NCBI RefSeq assembly: GCF_902497855.1 | Contig: NZ_CABVHU010000006.1 | Location: 62,001-126,000 of the forward strand | DNA length: 64,000 bases | Direction: 5' to 3' | Source: Pseudomonas fluorescens | GTDB lineage: Bacteria > Pseudomonadota > Gammaproteobacteria > Pseudomonadales > Pseudomonadaceae | Shown: positions 25,384 to 34,927 of the stretch, one piece after another | Position numbering within the stretch: position 1 is the first letter of the stretch | Layout: each line of letters starts with the position of its first letter | Position numbers and translations under genes: made by a program | The notes under the pieces: generated by a model | What the model saw: only the letters and a program-made list of their open reading frames with translations | Databases searched by the model: none | What the model was told of the DNA's origin: nothing

Positions 25384-27399
25384 ATGTCTGAATTCCAGTT
25401 AGTCACCCGCTTCGAGCCCGCCGGCGATCAGCCGGAAGCCATCCGCCTGATGGTCGAGGGCATCGAAGCCGGGCTGGCGCACCAGACGTTGCTCGGTGTG
25501 ACCGGCTCGGGCAAGACCTTCAGCATCGCCAACGTCATCGCCCAGGTGCAGCGCCCGACCCTGGTGCTGGCGCCGAACAAGACCCTGGCCGCGCAGTTGT
25601 ACGGCGAATTCAAGGCGTTCTTCCCGAACAACGCGGTGGAATACTTCGTTTCCTACTACGACTACTACCAGCCCGAAGCCTACGTGCCGTCTTCGGACAC
25701 CTTCATCGAGAAGGATGCCTCGATCAACGACCACATCGAGCAGATGCGTCTGTCCGCCACCAAGGCGTTGCTCGAGCGCAAGGACGCGATCATCGTCACC
25801 ACGGTGTCGTGCATCTACGGTCTGGGTAGCCCGGAAACCTATTTGAAGATGGTGCTGCACGTGGATCGCGGCGACAAACTCGATCAGCGTGCGTTGCTGC
25901 GCCGGCTCGCCGACCTGCAATACACCCGCAACGATATGGAGTTCGCCCGTGCAACCTTCCGGGTGCGTGGCGATGTGATTGATATCCACCCGGCGGAATC
26001 CGATTTCGAAGCGATCCGCATCGAGTTGTTCGACGACGAAGTCGAGAGCCTGTCGGCCTTCGATCCGCTGACCGGCGAAGTGATCCGCAAGCTGCCGCGT
26101 TTCACCTTCTACCCGAAAAGCCACTACGTGACGCCGCGGGAAACCCTGCTCGGCGCCGTGGACGGGATCAAGGTCGAGCTGCAGGAGCGTCTGGACTACC
26201 TGCGGTCCAACAACAAGCTGGTGGAAGCCCAGCGTCTGGAACAGCGCACCCGTTTCGACCTGGAGATGATCCTCGAACTGGGTTACTGCAACGGCATCGA
26301 AAACTACTCGCGCTACCTGTCGGGCCGTGAATCCGGCCAGGCGCCGCCCACCTTGTTCGACTATTTGCCGGCCGATGCCTTGCTGGTGATCGACGAATCC
26401 CACGTCAGCGTGCCGCAGGTCGGGGCGATGTATAAGGGTGACCGCTCGCGCAAGGAAACCCTGGTGGAATACGGTTTCCGCCTGCCGTCGGCGCTGGATA
26501 ACCGGCCGATGCGGTTCGACGAATTCGAACACATCAGCCCGCAGACGATTTTTGTCTCGGCGACGCCGGGCAATTACGAGGCGGAACACGCCGGTCGCGT
26601 GGTCGAGCAACTGGTCCGTCCGACGGGCCTGGTGGACCCGCAAATCGAAATCCGCCCGGCACTGACCCAGGTCGACGATCTGCTCTCGGAAATCTCCAAG
26701 CGCGTGGCGCTGGAGGAGCGGGTGCTGGTGACCACGCTGACCAAGCGCATGTCGGAAGACTTGACCGATTACCTGGCCGACCACGGCGTGCGCGTGCGTT
26801 ACCTGCACTCGGACATCGACACCGTGGAGCGGGTCGAGATCATCCGCGATCTGCGCCTCGGAACCTTCGACGTGCTGGTGGGGATCAACCTGCTGCGTGA
26901 AGGCCTGGACATGCCGGAAGTCTCGCTGGTGGCGATTCTCGATGCGGACAAGGAAGGCTTCCTGCGGTCCGAGCGCTCGCTGATCCAGACCATCGGCCGC
27001 GCGGCGCGCAATCTCAATGGCCGGGCGATTCTGTATGCGGACCGGATCACCGGTTCCATGGAGCGGGCGATCGGCGAGACCGAACGGCGGCGCGACAAGC
27101 AGATCGCCTTCAACCTGGCCAACGGCATCACGCCCAAGGGTGTATTCAAGGACGTGGCCGACATCATGGAAGGCGCCACCGTACCGGGTTCGCGCAGCAA
27201 GAAGCGCAAAGGCATGGCCAAGGCCGCCGAGGAAAGTGCCAGGTACGAAGCCGAACTGCGTTCGCCGGGCGAAATCGCCAAACGCATCAAAGCCCTGGAA
27301 GAGAAGATGTACCAGCTGGCCCGCGACCTGGAGTTCGAAGCGGCGGCGCAGCTGCGCGATGAGATCAGCAAGTTGCGGGAGCGGTTGATCACGGTTTGA
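25384..27399 (+). CDS. uvrB: UvrABC system protein B
   Basis: A 671-residue helicase-like damage verifier of nucleotide-excision repair. The ATG at 25384 follows AGAGG and matches the family N-terminus [17 protein letters not shown]; an in-frame start at 25255 is too far upstream. The Walker A is [10 protein letters not shown], the beta-hairpin carries [15 protein letters not shown], the DEAD-like box is [10 protein letters not shown], and motif VI is [11 protein letters not shown]-terminal UVR motif ([14 protein letters not shown]) binds UvrC. Length and all motifs are intact. No LexA box is visible, so SOS control through this upstream region is uncertain. Confidence 0.97.
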   Translation: MSEFQLVTRFEPAGDQPEAIRLMVEGIEAGLAHQTLLGVTGSGKTFSIANVIAQVQRPTLVLAPNKTLAAQLYGEFKAFFPNNAVEYFVSYYDYYQPEAYVPSSDTFIEKDASINDHIEQMRLSATKALLERKDAIIVTTVSCIYGLGSPETYLKMVLHVDRGDKLDQRALLRRLADLQYTRNDMEFARATFRVRGDVIDIHPAESDFEAIRIELFDDEVESLSAFDPLTGEVIRKLPRFTFYPKSHYVTPRETLLGAVDGIKVELQERLDYLRSNNKLVEAQRLEQRTRFDLEMILELGYCNGIENYSRYLSGRESGQAPPTLFDYLPADALLVIDESHVSVPQVGAMYKGDRSRKETLVEYGFRLPSALDNRPMRFDEFEHISPQTIFVSATPGNYEAEHAGRVVEQLVRPTGLVDPQIEIRPALTQVDDLLSEISKRVALEERVLVTTLTKRMSEDLTDYLADHGVRVRYLHSDIDTVERVEIIRDLRLGTFDVLVGINLLREGLDMPEVSLVAILDADKEGFLRSERSLIQTIGRAARNLNGRAILYADRITGSMERAIGETERRRDKQIAFNLANGITPKGVFKDVADIMEGATVPGSRSKKRKGMAKAAEESARYEAELRSPGEIAKRIKALEEKMYQLARDLEFEAAAQLRDEISKLRERLITV

Positions 27400-27475
27400 G
27401 ATGTGCGATGAATGTGCGGGCCTCTTCGTCGGAACGCCGCCCGGACCAAGCCCGCACAGGGCACAGCGTGAACCC

Positions 27476-27606
27476 TGTAGGAGCTGGCTTGCCAGCGAAG
27501 AGGCCATCACAGGCGACATTGATGTTGCCTGACCTGCCACCTTCGCTGGCAAGCCAGCTCCTACCTGATCACCGGCACTCTGTAGGAGCTGGCTTGCCAG
27601 CGAAAG
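27476..27606. repeat. Three REP units between uvrB and gltX
   Basis: Units at 27476-27500 (forward), 27541-27564 (reverse) and 27581-27606 (forward) share the GGAGCTGGCTTGCCAGCGAA core. An odd number means one inverted pair plus an extra singlet. Confidence 0.85.
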
Positions 27607-27817
27607 GGGCGCCACGGTCTCCGTGTGCTTGCCGGTCTCGAGTCCCGCCAGAATCACATTGATCAGCCACTTGCCAACAGGCTAATCCCGACGCCATTCC
27701 GAAAAAATAAAACACTACCCTGGCTTATATGCCCCACCGACTGGAGCCGGGCAGCCTGCGCCTGTTACCATTCGCCCCCTGTTTTATCTTCGCTTTTCAT
27801 TCTTTTCGAGACATGCC

Positions 27818-29299
27818 ATGACCACCGTCCGCACTCGCATCGCGCCATCGCCTACCGGGGATCCCCACGTAGGTACCGCTTACATCGCTTTGTTCAACTA
27901 CTGCTTTGCCAAGCAGCACGGCGGTGAGTTCATCCTGCGGATCGAGGACACCGATCAATTGCGTTCGACCCGCGAGTCCGAACAGCAGATTTTCGACGCC
28001 CTGCGCTGGCTGGGGATCGACTGGAGCGAAGGCCCGGACGTCGGCGGCCCGCACGGCCCTTACCGGCAGAGCGAGCGCGGCGACATCTATCAGAAGTATT
28101 GCCAGCAGCTGGTCGAGATGGGCCACGCCTTCCCGTGCTTCTGCACCGCCGAAGAGCTGGACCAGATGCGCGCCGAGCAAATGGCCCGTGGCGAAACCCC
28201 GCGTTACGACGGCCGTGCGCTGTTGCTGTCCAAGGAAGAAGTGGCTGCCCGCCTGGCCGCCGGCGAGCCCCATGTGATCCGCATGAAGGTGCCGAGCGAA
28301 GGCGTCTGCGTGGTGCCGGACATGCTGCGTGGCGACGTCGAGATCCCGTGGGACCGCATGGACATGCAAGTGCTGATGAAGACGGACGGCCTGCCGACGT
28401 ACTTCCTGGCCAACGTGGTCGACGATCACCTGATGGGCATCACCCACGTCTTGCGCGGCGAAGAATGGCTGCCCTCGGCACCGAAGCTGATTCTGCTGTA
28501 CGAGTACTTTGGCTGGGAACAGCCGGAGCTGTGCTACATGCCGCTGCTGCGCAACCCGGACAAGAGCAAGCTGTCCAAGCGCAAGAACCCGACCTCGGTG
28601 ACGTTCTACGAGCGCATGGGCTTCATGCCGGAAGCGATGCTCAACTACCTCGGCCGCATGGGCTGGTCGATGCCGGACGAGCGCGAGAAGTTCTCGCTGC
28701 AGGAAATGGTCGACCACTTCGACCTGAAACGCGTGTCCCTGGGCGGGCCGATTTTCGACATCGAGAAACTGTCGTGGCTCAACGGCCAGTGGCTGCGTGA
28801 CCTGCCGGTGGAAGAGTTCGCTTCGCGCCTGCAAACCTGGGCGCTGAACCCTGAATACATGATGAAGATCGCGCCGCACGTGCAAGGCCGGGTCGAAACC
28901 TTCAGCCAGGTGGCACCGCTGGCTGGCTTCTTCTTCGCCGGCGGGGTCAATCCGGACGCCAAACTGTTCGAATCGAAAAAGCTCTCGGGCGATCAGGTTC
29001 GCCAGTTGATGCAGTTGATCCTGTGGAAGCTCGAAAGCCTGCGCCAGTGGGAGAAGGACAGCATCACCGCGACGATCCAGGCGGTGGTCGAGTCCCTGGA
29101 GCTGAAGTTGCGTGATGCGATGCCGCTGATGTTCGCCGCAATCACCGGCCAGGCGAGCTCGGTGTCGGTGCTCGATGCGATGGAGATCCTCGGTCCGGAC
29201 CTGACCCGTTTCCGTCTGCGCCAGGCCATCGACCTGCTGGGCGGCGTGTCGAAGAAAGAAAACAAAGAGTGGGAAAAACTGCTGGGCAATATCGCCTGA
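27818..29299 (+). CDS. gltX: Glutamyl-tRNA synthetase
   Basis: A 493-residue class I synthetase. The HIGH-type motif is [13 protein letters not shown] (residues 11-22) and the KMSKS-type motif is [10 protein letters not shown] near residue 250. It charges tRNA-Glu in the cytoplasm. The zinc-region cysteines of the family are visible around CFCTAEEL. Length is normal. Two tRNA-Glu genes lie 0.5-0.8 kb downstream, so the enzyme and its substrate RNAs are neighbours here. Confidence 0.97.
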   Translation: MTTVRTRIAPSPTGDPHVGTAYIALFNYCFAKQHGGEFILRIEDTDQLRSTRESEQQIFDALRWLGIDWSEGPDVGGPHGPYRQSERGDIYQKYCQQLVEMGHAFPCFCTAEELDQMRAEQMARGETPRYDGRALLLSKEEVAARLAAGEPHVIRMKVPSEGVCVVPDMLRGDVEIPWDRMDMQVLMKTDGLPTYFLANVVDDHLMGITHVLRGEEWLPSAPKLILLYEYFGWEQPELCYMPLLRNPDKSKLSKRKNPTSVTFYERMGFMPEAMLNYLGRMGWSMPDEREKFSLQEMVDHFDLKRVSLGGPIFDIEKLSWLNGQWLRDLPVEEFASRLQTWALNPEYMMKIAPHVQGRVETFSQVAPLAGFFFAGGVNPDAKLFESKKLSGDQVRQLMQLILWKLESLRQWEKDSITATIQAVVESLELKLRDAMPLMFAAITGQASSVSVLDAMEILGPDLTRFRLRQAIDLLGGVSKKENKEWEKLLGNIA

Positions 29300-29314
29300 C
29301 GGCGTTTGACCCTG

Positions 29315-29414
29315 TGTAGGAGCGAGCTTGCTCGCGATGGACGTAAACGATAACGCGTTCTTCCTGAATAAACGCGTTGCTCTCTAGTCCATCGCGAGCA
29401 AGCTCGCTCCTACA
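29315..29414. repeat. REP-type inverted repeat with 28-base perfect arms
   Basis: The arms at 29315-29342 and 29387-29414 (core GGAGCGAGCTTGCTCGCGA) are exact complements. The inner part also contains AACGCGTT twice (29356-29362 region and 29371-29378), so a nested hairpin is possible. It follows gltX and may act as a transcript stabiliser or terminator. Confidence 0.85.
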
Positions 29415-29557
29415 TTCTCCGAGTCAACCTGCAAGGCTGCCGCAAGCTGCGATCGTTTGATCATGATTTTCGGCACCCACACTCCCGGTTTTCCGGGGGG
29501 AGGGCGGTAAGTGGTTGTTATGCCGACAAAAAATTTTGAAATATTTCAAAAATAAGT

Positions 29558-29586
29558 TTGACAGGCTTTCGATACACCCTTAAGAT
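29558..29586 (+). promoter_or_regulatory. Sigma-70 promoter of the tRNA array
   Basis: TTGACA at 29558-29563, a 17-base spacer and TAAGAT at 29581-29586, then a GC-rich discriminator (TCGCCCCG) before tRNA-Ala at 29620. A near-consensus promoter with a GC-rich discriminator is typical of stringently controlled stable RNA genes. AT-rich sequence upstream (29528-29556) could act as an UP element. Confidence 0.75.
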
Positions 29587-29619
29587 TCGCCCCGTCCTCA
29601 GCGATGACATCAACGATGA

Positions 29620-29695
<76 letters not shown>

Positions 29696-29774
29696 ATTTA
29701 CACTTCAGGGCCTGGCCACACCGGCCTTGAAGCGATCAACACTCAGCGTTGATCTGTTGTATAGAAGGGTTTGC

Positions 29775-29850
29775 GTCCCCTTCGTCTAGTGGCCTAGGAC
29801 ACCGCCCTTTCACGGCGGTAACAGGGGTTCGAGTCCCCTAGGGGACGCCA
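29775..29850 (+). tRNA. tRNA-Glu (TTC), copy 1
   Basis: A 76-base cloverleaf with GTCCCCT/AGGGGAC acceptor stem, anticodon loop CCTTTCACG with TTC and encoded GCCA end. It is identical to the second copy at 30060-30135. Confidence 0.95.
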
Positions 29851-29903
29851 GTTTTACAGAAGCGATGTTGCAAGATGTCGCTCCGCCGCGAGGCGAAAAA
29901 TCC

Positions 29904-29979
29904 GGGGCTATAGCTCAGCTGGGAGAGCGCCTGCATGGCATGCAGGAGGTCAGCGGTTCGATCCCGCTTAGCTCCACCA
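29904..29979 (+). tRNA. tRNA-Ala (GGC), copy 2
   Basis: It differs from copy 1 in the anticodon stem (CCTGC/GCAGG) and the T-stem (AGCGG/CCGCT), and the acceptor ends TTAGCTCC. All changes are compensated by pairing, except that the acceptor now has a T-A shift near its base. The anticodon is GGC and the CCA is encoded. Confidence 0.93.
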
Positions 29980-30059
29980 ATTTTACAGTTCAAGGTCTGG
30001 CCACACCGGTCTTGAATCGATCAGCCCTCAGCACTGATCAGTTGTATAGAAGGTTTTGC

Positions 30060-30135
30060 GTCCCCTTCGTCTAGTGGCCTAGGACACCGCCCTTTCACGG
30101 CGGTAACAGGGGTTCGAGTCCCCTAGGGGACGCCA
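30060..30135 (+). tRNA. tRNA-Glu (TTC), copy 2
   Basis: The sequence is the same as copy 1 across all 76 bases. The spacer before it (GCGATCAgcact-like, then GTTGTATAGAAGG) is also a near-copy of the spacer before copy 1, showing a segmental duplication. Confidence 0.95.
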
Positions 30136-30161
30136 CGATTACCCGCTCTGCGGGATTTATA

Positions 30162-30192
30162 GGGGTCATTCAATCATTGAATGGCCCTTTTG
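30162..30192 (+). terminator. Terminator of the tRNA array
   Basis: GGGGTCATTCAA and TTGAATGGCCC arms with a three-base loop, then TTTTG. It follows the last tRNA-Glu by 26 bases. Confidence 0.75.
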
Positions 30193-30274
30193 TTTGTCTG
30201 GCGTTTGGCCAAATCCCCCCCTTTCTTTCAAACTGTTCTTCAGACCAGCGGTCACATCCACGACTTGCGGAAAA

Positions 30275-30294
30275 TTATTATGAGAATAATATTC
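30275..30294. promoter_or_regulatory. Palindromic operator candidate of the TetR gene
   Basis: Two overlapping symmetric sites: TTATT-atgag-AATAA at 30275-30289 and GAATA-a-TATTC at 30284-30294. They are 25-45 bases before the TetR start in an AT-rich patch, as expected for autoregulation. Confidence 0.5.
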
Positions 30295-30318
30295 TAGTCG
30301 TAATATTCGGAGGCAACG

Positions 30319-30858
30319 ATGAACGATAAAAAAGCTCAAACCCGCGAACGCATTCTCAAGGCCGCCAGCGCCGCGCTTATCCAGCGCGGCCCGGCCGAAC
30401 CGAGCGTGGGCGAAGTGATGGGCGCAGCCGGCCTGACAGTCGGTGGTTTCTACGCCCACTTCGACAGCAAGGACGCGATGATGCTGGAAGCGTTCAAGCA
30501 ACTGCTCACTCATCGCCGTGGCTTGATCGCCGACATGGATGCCGAGCTGACCGGCGAAGAGCGTCGCGCCCTGGTCGCTGCGTTCTACCTGTCACGCAAA
30601 CACCGAGATTCCTCTGAGTCGGCGTGCCCGATCCCGGCGTCCGTCGGCGAGCTGGGCCGGCTGCCGGACGAGTTTCGCGTGGCCTTGAATGAGCATGTGG
30701 AAATGATGGTCGCGCAATTGGCGGCCAGCCCCGAAGAGACCGACAAAGCCTTGGCCGACATGGCCTTGATGGTCGGTGGCCTGGCCCTGGCACGCGCGCT
30801 GGGGCCGGGAGAGTTGTCCGATCGATTGCTGCGCGCCGCCAAGTCGGCGGTGCTGTGA
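30319..30858 (+). CDS. TetR-family transcriptional regulator
   Basis: A 179-residue protein preceded by GGAGG. The N-terminal helix-turn-helix is clear: TRERILKAASAALIQRGP, then EVMGAAGLTVGGFYAHFDSK. The ligand domain contains SACPIPASVGELGRLP, a pattern seen in regulators of short oxidoreductase or hydrolase operons. It is followed by an alpha/beta hydrolase 31 bases later, which is likely its target and operon partner. The ligand is unknown. Confidence 0.85.
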   Translation: MNDKKAQTRERILKAASAALIQRGPAEPSVGEVMGAAGLTVGGFYAHFDSKDAMMLEAFKQLLTHRRGLIADMDAELTGEERRALVAAFYLSRKHRDSSESACPIPASVGELGRLPDEFRVALNEHVEMMVAQLAASPEETDKALADMALMVGGLALARALGPGELSDRLLRAAKSAVL

Positions 30859-30889
30859 CCTGAAGGCATTAGCCTGGGGAGTGAGAGCG

Positions 30890-31723
30890 ATGAGCACGTT
30901 GAAGTGGGTTCGTGGCGTTAATGGCACCTTGGGCTGGTTCGCACCACAACTGGTCGCAAGCAAAATGCGACAGGCGTTCATGACGCCGCGGGACCTGCCG
31001 CCCCGTGACTGGGAATTGCCGCTGTTGGCCAAATCCGAGCGGATCACCTTGCGCTTCGGTCTCTCGGCATTGCGTTGGGGGCAGGGGCCGGCGGTGTTGC
31101 TGATGCACGGTTGGGAAGGGCGGCCGACGCAGTTTGCCAGCCTGATCACCGCGTTGGTCGATGCCGGTTATACCGTGGTGGCCCTGGACGGCCCCGCCCA
31201 CGGCCGCTCGCCCGGCAATGAAGCGAATGTCGTGCTGTTCGCCCGGGCCATGCTCGAGGCGGCTGCCGAGTTGCCGCCACTGCAGGCGGTCATCGGCCAC
31301 TCCATGGGCGGCGCCAGTGCCATGCTCGCTGTTCAGTTGGGCCTGCGCACCGAAACCCTGGTGACCATCGCCGCCCCCGCACGAATCCTCGGGGTACTGC
31401 GCGGTTTCGCGCGGTATGTGCGGCTGCCGCCCAAAGCCCGTTCGGCGTTCATTCGTCAGGTCGAGAAAGACGTCGGCATGCGCGCCGCGACGCTGGATGT
31501 CGCACATTATCAGCTCGACATGCCCGGCCTGATCGTGCATGCCGAAGACGACAACTATGTCTTGGTCAAGGAATCCCAGCTGATCCACGAAGCCTGGTTC
31601 GACAGCCGTCTGCTGCGCCTGGACGAGGGCGGTCATCAACGGGTGCTGGCCGATCCCCGGGTGATTGATGGCGTGCTATCACTGCTGTCCGGTCGTAGCC
31701 TGCAATCGCGCCAATCGGCTTGA
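30890..31723 (+). CDS. Alpha/beta hydrolase
   Basis: A 277-residue hydrolase. The ATG at 30890 follows GGGGAGTGAG; an in-frame start at 30776 lies inside the TetR gene. The nucleophile elbow is VIGHSMGGAS (Ser138), the oxyanion strand is LLMHGWEGRP, the acid lies in VHAEDDNYV, and the catalytic His is in DEGGHQRVL near the end. This is a typical esterase or thioesterase-like cytoplasmic enzyme. It probably forms an operon with the TetR gene. The substrate is not known. Confidence 0.82.
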   Translation: MSTLKWVRGVNGTLGWFAPQLVASKMRQAFMTPRDLPPRDWELPLLAKSERITLRFGLSALRWGQGPAVLLMHGWEGRPTQFASLITALVDAGYTVVALDGPAHGRSPGNEANVVLFARAMLEAAAELPPLQAVIGHSMGGASAMLAVQLGLRTETLVTIAAPARILGVLRGFARYVRLPPKARSAFIRQVEKDVGMRAATLDVAHYQLDMPGLIVHAEDDNYVLVKESQLIHEAWFDSRLLRLDEGGHQRVLADPRVIDGVLSLLSGRSLQSRQSA

Positions 31724-31771
31724 GCATCCGTTACACTGCGCCGGTCGACATCATTTGACCGGGAGTGAGGC

Positions 31772-32209
31772 ATGGGTTGGGATCGGGCAACGCCGTTTAT
31801 CATTGATCTGCAAGTGGGCGCCGAGGACATCGACGGGCTGGGTCACGCCAATAACGCGGTGTATGTGACCTGGCTCGAACGCTGCGCCTGGCGCCACTCC
31901 CAGCGGCTCGGCCTGGACCTGGTCGAGTACCGGCGGCTGGACCGGGCGATGGCGGTGGTGCGGCACGAGATCGATTACCTGGCGGCCGCCTATGAGGAGG
32001 ATGAGTTGCAATTGGCGACCTGGATCGTCGATTGGGACCAGCGCCTGAAAATGACCCGGCACTTCCAGTTGAAGCGCCCTCGCGACAACACCACACTGCT
32101 GCGGGCGCAGACCACCTTTGTCTGTATTGAACTGTCGACGGGCAAGCCCAAGCGCATGCCGGTGGAGTTTATTGAGGGTTATGGCCCGGCGTTGCAAGTG
32201 TTGACCTGA
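31772..32209 (+). CDS. Hotdog-fold acyl-CoA thioesterase (4HBT type)
   Basis: A 145-residue protein. The N-terminal block DIDGLGHANNAVYVTWLE is the 4-hydroxybenzoyl-CoA thioesterase/YbgC signature, with the catalytic Asp/His region before the long helix. These enzymes hydrolyse acyl-CoA or acyl-ACP thioesters. The gene has GGGAGTGAGG upstream and begins 48 bases after the hydrolase, so it may be part of the same transcript. No signal peptide is present. Substrate specificity is unknown. Confidence 0.8.
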   Translation: MGWDRATPFIIDLQVGAEDIDGLGHANNAVYVTWLERCAWRHSQRLGLDLVEYRRLDRAMAVVRHEIDYLAAAYEEDELQLATWIVDWDQRLKMTRHFQLKRPRDNTTLLRAQTTFVCIELSTGKPKRMPVEFIEGYGPALQVLT

Positions 32210-32217
32210 TTGAAGCT

Positions 32218-32280
32218 TTCGCGGGCAAGCCTCGCTCCTACAGGACCGTGATGACCGTAGGAGCGAGGCTTGCCCGCGAA
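32218..32280. repeat. Compact REP-type hairpin
   Basis: TTCGCGGGCAAGCCTCGCTC and its complement (23-base perfect arms, 32218-32240 and 32258-32280) around 17 bases. The core is the GCGGGCAAGC subtype, different from the CTGGCAAGCC units elsewhere in the window. Confidence 0.82.
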
Positions 32281-32358
32281 GGCGTCCTATCTGACGAAAT
32301 ACCTTCTGCACGCCGAAACCAGTAAACTGCCCCACGTTTTTCGTCGAGTGTGTTTTTC

Positions 32359-33318
32359 ATGCAAATTGCTTTGGCGCCCATGGAGGGGTTGGTCGACAAC
32401 ATCCTGCGGGACGTGCTGACCCGTGTGGGCGGTATCGACTGGTGCGTGACCGAGTTCATCCGGATCAACGATCAGCTGCTCACCCCTGCCTATTACCACA
32501 AGTTCGGTCCGGAACTGCTGACCGGCGCCCGTACGGCGTCCGGCGTGCCGTTGCGGGTGCAGCTGCTCGGTTCCGATCCGGTGTGCCTGGCTGAAAATGC
32601 CGCGCTGGCCTGCGAGCTGGGTTCCGAGGTCATCGACCTGAACTTCGGCTGCCCGGCCAAGACCGTCAACAAGTCCCGTGGCGGTGCGGTATTGCTCAAG
32701 GAACCGGAACTGCTCAACGAAATCGTCGAGCACGTGCGTCGCGCGGTGCCGGCGCACATCCCGGTGACCGCCAAGATGCGCCTCGGTTTCGACAGCCCCG
32801 ACGGTGCCCTGGTCTGCGCCACGGCCCTGGCTGAAGGCGGCGCGGCGCACATCGTGGTGCATGCGCGGACCAAGACCGATGGCTACAAGCCGCCGGCCCA
32901 CTGGGAGTGGATCCCGCGGGTGCAGGAGGTGGTCAAGGTGCCGGTGTTTGCCAATGGCGATATCTGGAGCGTCGAGGACTGGCGCCGTTGCCGCGAAATC
33001 AGCGGCGTGGAAGACATCATGCTCGGTCGCGGCCTGGTCTCGCGCCCCGATCTGGCCCGGCAAATCGCTGCCGCGCGCGCCGGCGAGGACGTGGTCGAGA
33101 TGACCTGGGCCGAGCTGCTGCCGCTGATCCAGGACTTCTGGCTGCAGGCCAAGGCGCAGATGACCGCGCGGCAGTCGCCGGGTCGCTTGAAGCAATGGCT
33201 GGCGATGCTGACCCGCAATTACCCCGAAGCGGTCGAGCTGTTCACCGTCCTGCGTCGCGAAACCGAACTGGACCAGGTCTCGCGTTTATTGGGGCTGCAG
33301 GTGGCCGAAGCGGCCTGA
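32359..33318 (+). CDS. dusC: tRNA-dihydrouridine synthase, DusC type
   Basis: A 319-residue FMN enzyme that reduces a uridine in the tRNA D-loop (U16 for DusC). The start at 32359 ([11 protein letters not shown]) matches the family; a GTG three codons earlier (32350) is possible. The active-site Cys is Cys98 in [19 protein letters not shown]-binding segments [30 protein letters not shown] and VFANGDIWS are present. The SRGGAVLL stretch and total length fit DusC better than DusA or DusB. Confidence 0.85.
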   Translation: MQIALAPMEGLVDNILRDVLTRVGGIDWCVTEFIRINDQLLTPAYYHKFGPELLTGARTASGVPLRVQLLGSDPVCLAENAALACELGSEVIDLNFGCPAKTVNKSRGGAVLLKEPELLNEIVEHVRRAVPAHIPVTAKMRLGFDSPDGALVCATALAEGGAAHIVVHARTKTDGYKPPAHWEWIPRVQEVVKVPVFANGDIWSVEDWRRCREISGVEDIMLGRGLVSRPDLARQIAAARAGEDVVEMTWAELLPLIQDFWLQAKAQMTARQSPGRLKQWLAMLTRNYPEAVELFTVLRRETELDQVSRLLGLQVAEAA

Positions 33319-33338
33319 AAAAAATTTGAAAATACCCT

Positions 33339-33366
33339 CTTGAAAACCAGTCAGCGGTCCCTATTT
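33339..33366 (+). promoter_or_regulatory. Sigma-32 (RpoH) type heat-shock promoter
   Basis: CTTGAAA at 33339-33345, a 13-base spacer and CCCTATTT at 33359-33366. This is very close to the RpoH consensus (CTTGAAA, 13-15 bases, CCCCATNT). It lies 75-102 bases before the Hsp20 start. Confidence 0.78.
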
Positions 33367-33372
33367 TTTTAT

Positions 33373-33443
33373 TACGCGATGCCGAATCCGGGTCGCGGAG
33401 ACAAAAAAACTTGCTGATCTGTTTTCAGGAGATTTGAATCATG
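33373..33443 (+). ncRNA. ROSE-like RNA thermometer in the Hsp20 leader
   Basis: The predicted 5' leader contains CTTGCTGATC followed by GTTTTCAGGAGATTTG. A conserved U-U-G-C-U strand facing AGGAG of the ribosome site is the hallmark of ROSE elements, which melt on heating. An upstream GC-rich region (CGAATCCGGGTCGCGGAG) could form the supporting hairpin. The assignment is by pattern only; the fold was not computed. Confidence 0.55.
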
Positions 33444-33893
33444 AGTACTGCACTTTCCATGGCCCCCCTGTTCCGTTCCTCGGTGGGCTTCGACCGTTTC
33501 AACGACCTGTTCGAAACCGCCCTGCGCAACGAGCCAGGCAGCACCTATCCACCCTATAACGTGGAAAAACACGGCGACGACCAATACCGCATCGTCGTAG
33601 CCGCCGCCGGCTTCCAGGAAGAAGACCTGGAGCTGCAAGTGGAAAAAGGTGTGCTGACCATCAGTGGCGGCGGCAAACGTGAGGTGAATGAAGGCGTCAC
33701 TTATCTGTACCAGGGCATCGCCCAGCGGGCCTTCAAACTGTCCTTCCGCCTGGCGGACCACATCCAGATCCAGGCCGCCGACCTGAGCAACGGTCTGTTG
33801 AGCATCGACTTGTTGCGGGTGGTTCCGGAAGAGGCGAAAGCCAAGCGAATCCCGATCAACAACGGGACGCAAAAACCGGCTCTGCAGCATTGA
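33441..33893 (+). CDS. ibpA: Small heat-shock protein, Hsp20/IbpA type
   Basis: A 150-residue alpha-crystallin-domain chaperone. The N-terminus APLFRSSVGFDRFNDLFE is the IbpA type, the core has YNVEKHGDDQYRIVVAAAGF and LTISGGGKREVNEG, and the C-terminal IXI-like tail is AKRIPINN. It binds aggregating proteins in the cytoplasm during heat stress. An RpoH-type promoter and a ROSE-like leader upstream predict control at both transcription and translation. A rho-independent terminator follows, so it is a single-gene unit. Confidence 0.9.
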   Translation: MSTALSMAPLFRSSVGFDRFNDLFETALRNEPGSTYPPYNVEKHGDDQYRIVVAAAGFQEEDLELQVEKGVLTISGGGKREVNEGVTYLYQGIAQRAFKLSFRLADHIQIQAADLSNGLLSIDLLRVVPEEAKAKRIPINNGTQKPALQH

Positions 33894-33941
33894 GCCGGAC
33901 CCCGGGCAGGGTCGTCTGAGTACGACCCGACCGGCTGAAGC

Positions 33942-33974
33942 AAAAAGACCCCGACTTGTCGGGGTCTTTTTTTT
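33942..33974 (+). terminator. Terminator after the Hsp20 gene
   Basis: AAAAAGACCCCGAC and GTCGGGGTCTTTTTTTT with a TT loop. It is bidirectional and also marks the end of the minus-strand lipid operon. Confidence 0.88.
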
Positions 33975-33993
33975 GCAGGGCCGGTTTATGAAA

Positions 33994-34926
33994 TCAGGTC
34001 CACCCATACCGGACCAGGTGAAAGAAGATCGGCGCCGCAAAGCACACCGAGTCCAGGCGGTCGAGCATGCCGCCGTGGCCTTCGATCATGTGCCCCCAAT
34101 CCTTCACCCCACGGTCGCGCTTGATTGCCGACATCACAATGCCGCCGGCGAACCCCAGCAGGTTGATCAGCAGGGCGATGAGCAGTGACTGCCAGGGATT
34201 GAACGGCGTGATCCACCACAAGGCACAGCCGATCAACGAGGCCAGGAGGACGCCACCGACAAAGCCTTCCACTGTCTTGGACGGCGACAGCCTGGGGGCG
34301 ATCTTGCGTTTGCCGAACAGTTTTCCGCAGACGTACTGCAGCACATCCGACATCTGCACCACGATCACCAGGTAGGCGATCAACAGCAGGTTTCGTCCCT
34401 CATAGCCGGCGATATCGAGGGTCAGCAGGGCAGGCACGTGGGACACACAGAACACCGCGATCATCAGGCCCCATTGGACTTTCGAGGCGCGTTCGAGAAA
34501 ATGCGTGCTGTCGCCGCCCAGGGACGCGAGGATCGGCAGGAGCAGGAACACGTACACCGGGATGAAGATCGAGAACAACCCGTACCAGTCGTAGTAGATG
34601 AGCAGGTACTGCAGCGGCAGTGCCAGGTAGAACGCCGCCACCAGTGCCGGGTAGTCGCTGCGACGGGTCGGCGTAAGGGTCATGAATTCGCGCAGGGCGT
34701 AGAAAGACACGGTGTAGAACAACAGGATCACCGCCGTGGTGCCGAGCCAGAAGGCGATTCCGATCACCAGCACCATGACCCACCAGGCGTTGATCCGGGC
34801 GTTGAGGTTATCGACCACCGGGTTCGCCGTGCCGCCAGCGCGCCGCTTGAGAATGAAACCGATCACCGAGGCCAGCAGCAGAAACGCGCCAATCCCGCCA
34901 AACAACATCAGGGTTTGTCTGTCCAT
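33994..34926 (-). CDS. CDP-diglyceride synthase-like membrane protein (YnbB-like)
   Basis: A 310-residue protein with about 8 hydrophobic segments. The C-terminal half has the CdsA signature: VQMSDVLQYVCGKLFGKRKIAP, LSPSKTVEGFVGG and KRDRGVKDWGHMIEGHGGMLDRLDS. CdsA makes CDP-diacylglycerol from phosphatidate and CTP in the inner membrane. It is the last gene of the six-gene minus-strand operon, one base after the acyltransferase gene. Because a housekeeping cdsA normally sits beside the bamA/lpx cluster, this is probably a specialised paralogue. It would supply CDP-lipid to the CDP-alcohol phosphotransferase of the same operon. Confidence 0.82.
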   Translation of the reverse strand: MDRQTLMLFGGIGAFLLLASVIGFILKRRAGGTANPVVDNLNARINAWWVMVLVIGIAFWLGTTAVILLFYTVSFYALREFMTLTPTRRSDYPALVAAFYLALPLQYLLIYYDWYGLFSIFIPVYVFLLLPILASLGGDSTHFLERASKVQWGLMIAVFCVSHVPALLTLDIAGYEGRNLLLIAYLVIVVQMSDVLQYVCGKLFGKRKIAPRLSPSKTVEGFVGGVLLASLIGCALWWITPFNPWQSLLIALLINLLGFAGGIVMSAIKRDRGVKDWGHMIEGHGGMLDRLDSVCFAAPIFFHLVRYGWT

Positions 34927-34927
34927 G

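Noticed and set aside
25399..27657. 752-codon open frame opposite uvrB
   Set aside because: Composition rich in His, Gln and Arg without motifs; the opposite strand encodes a complete UvrB.
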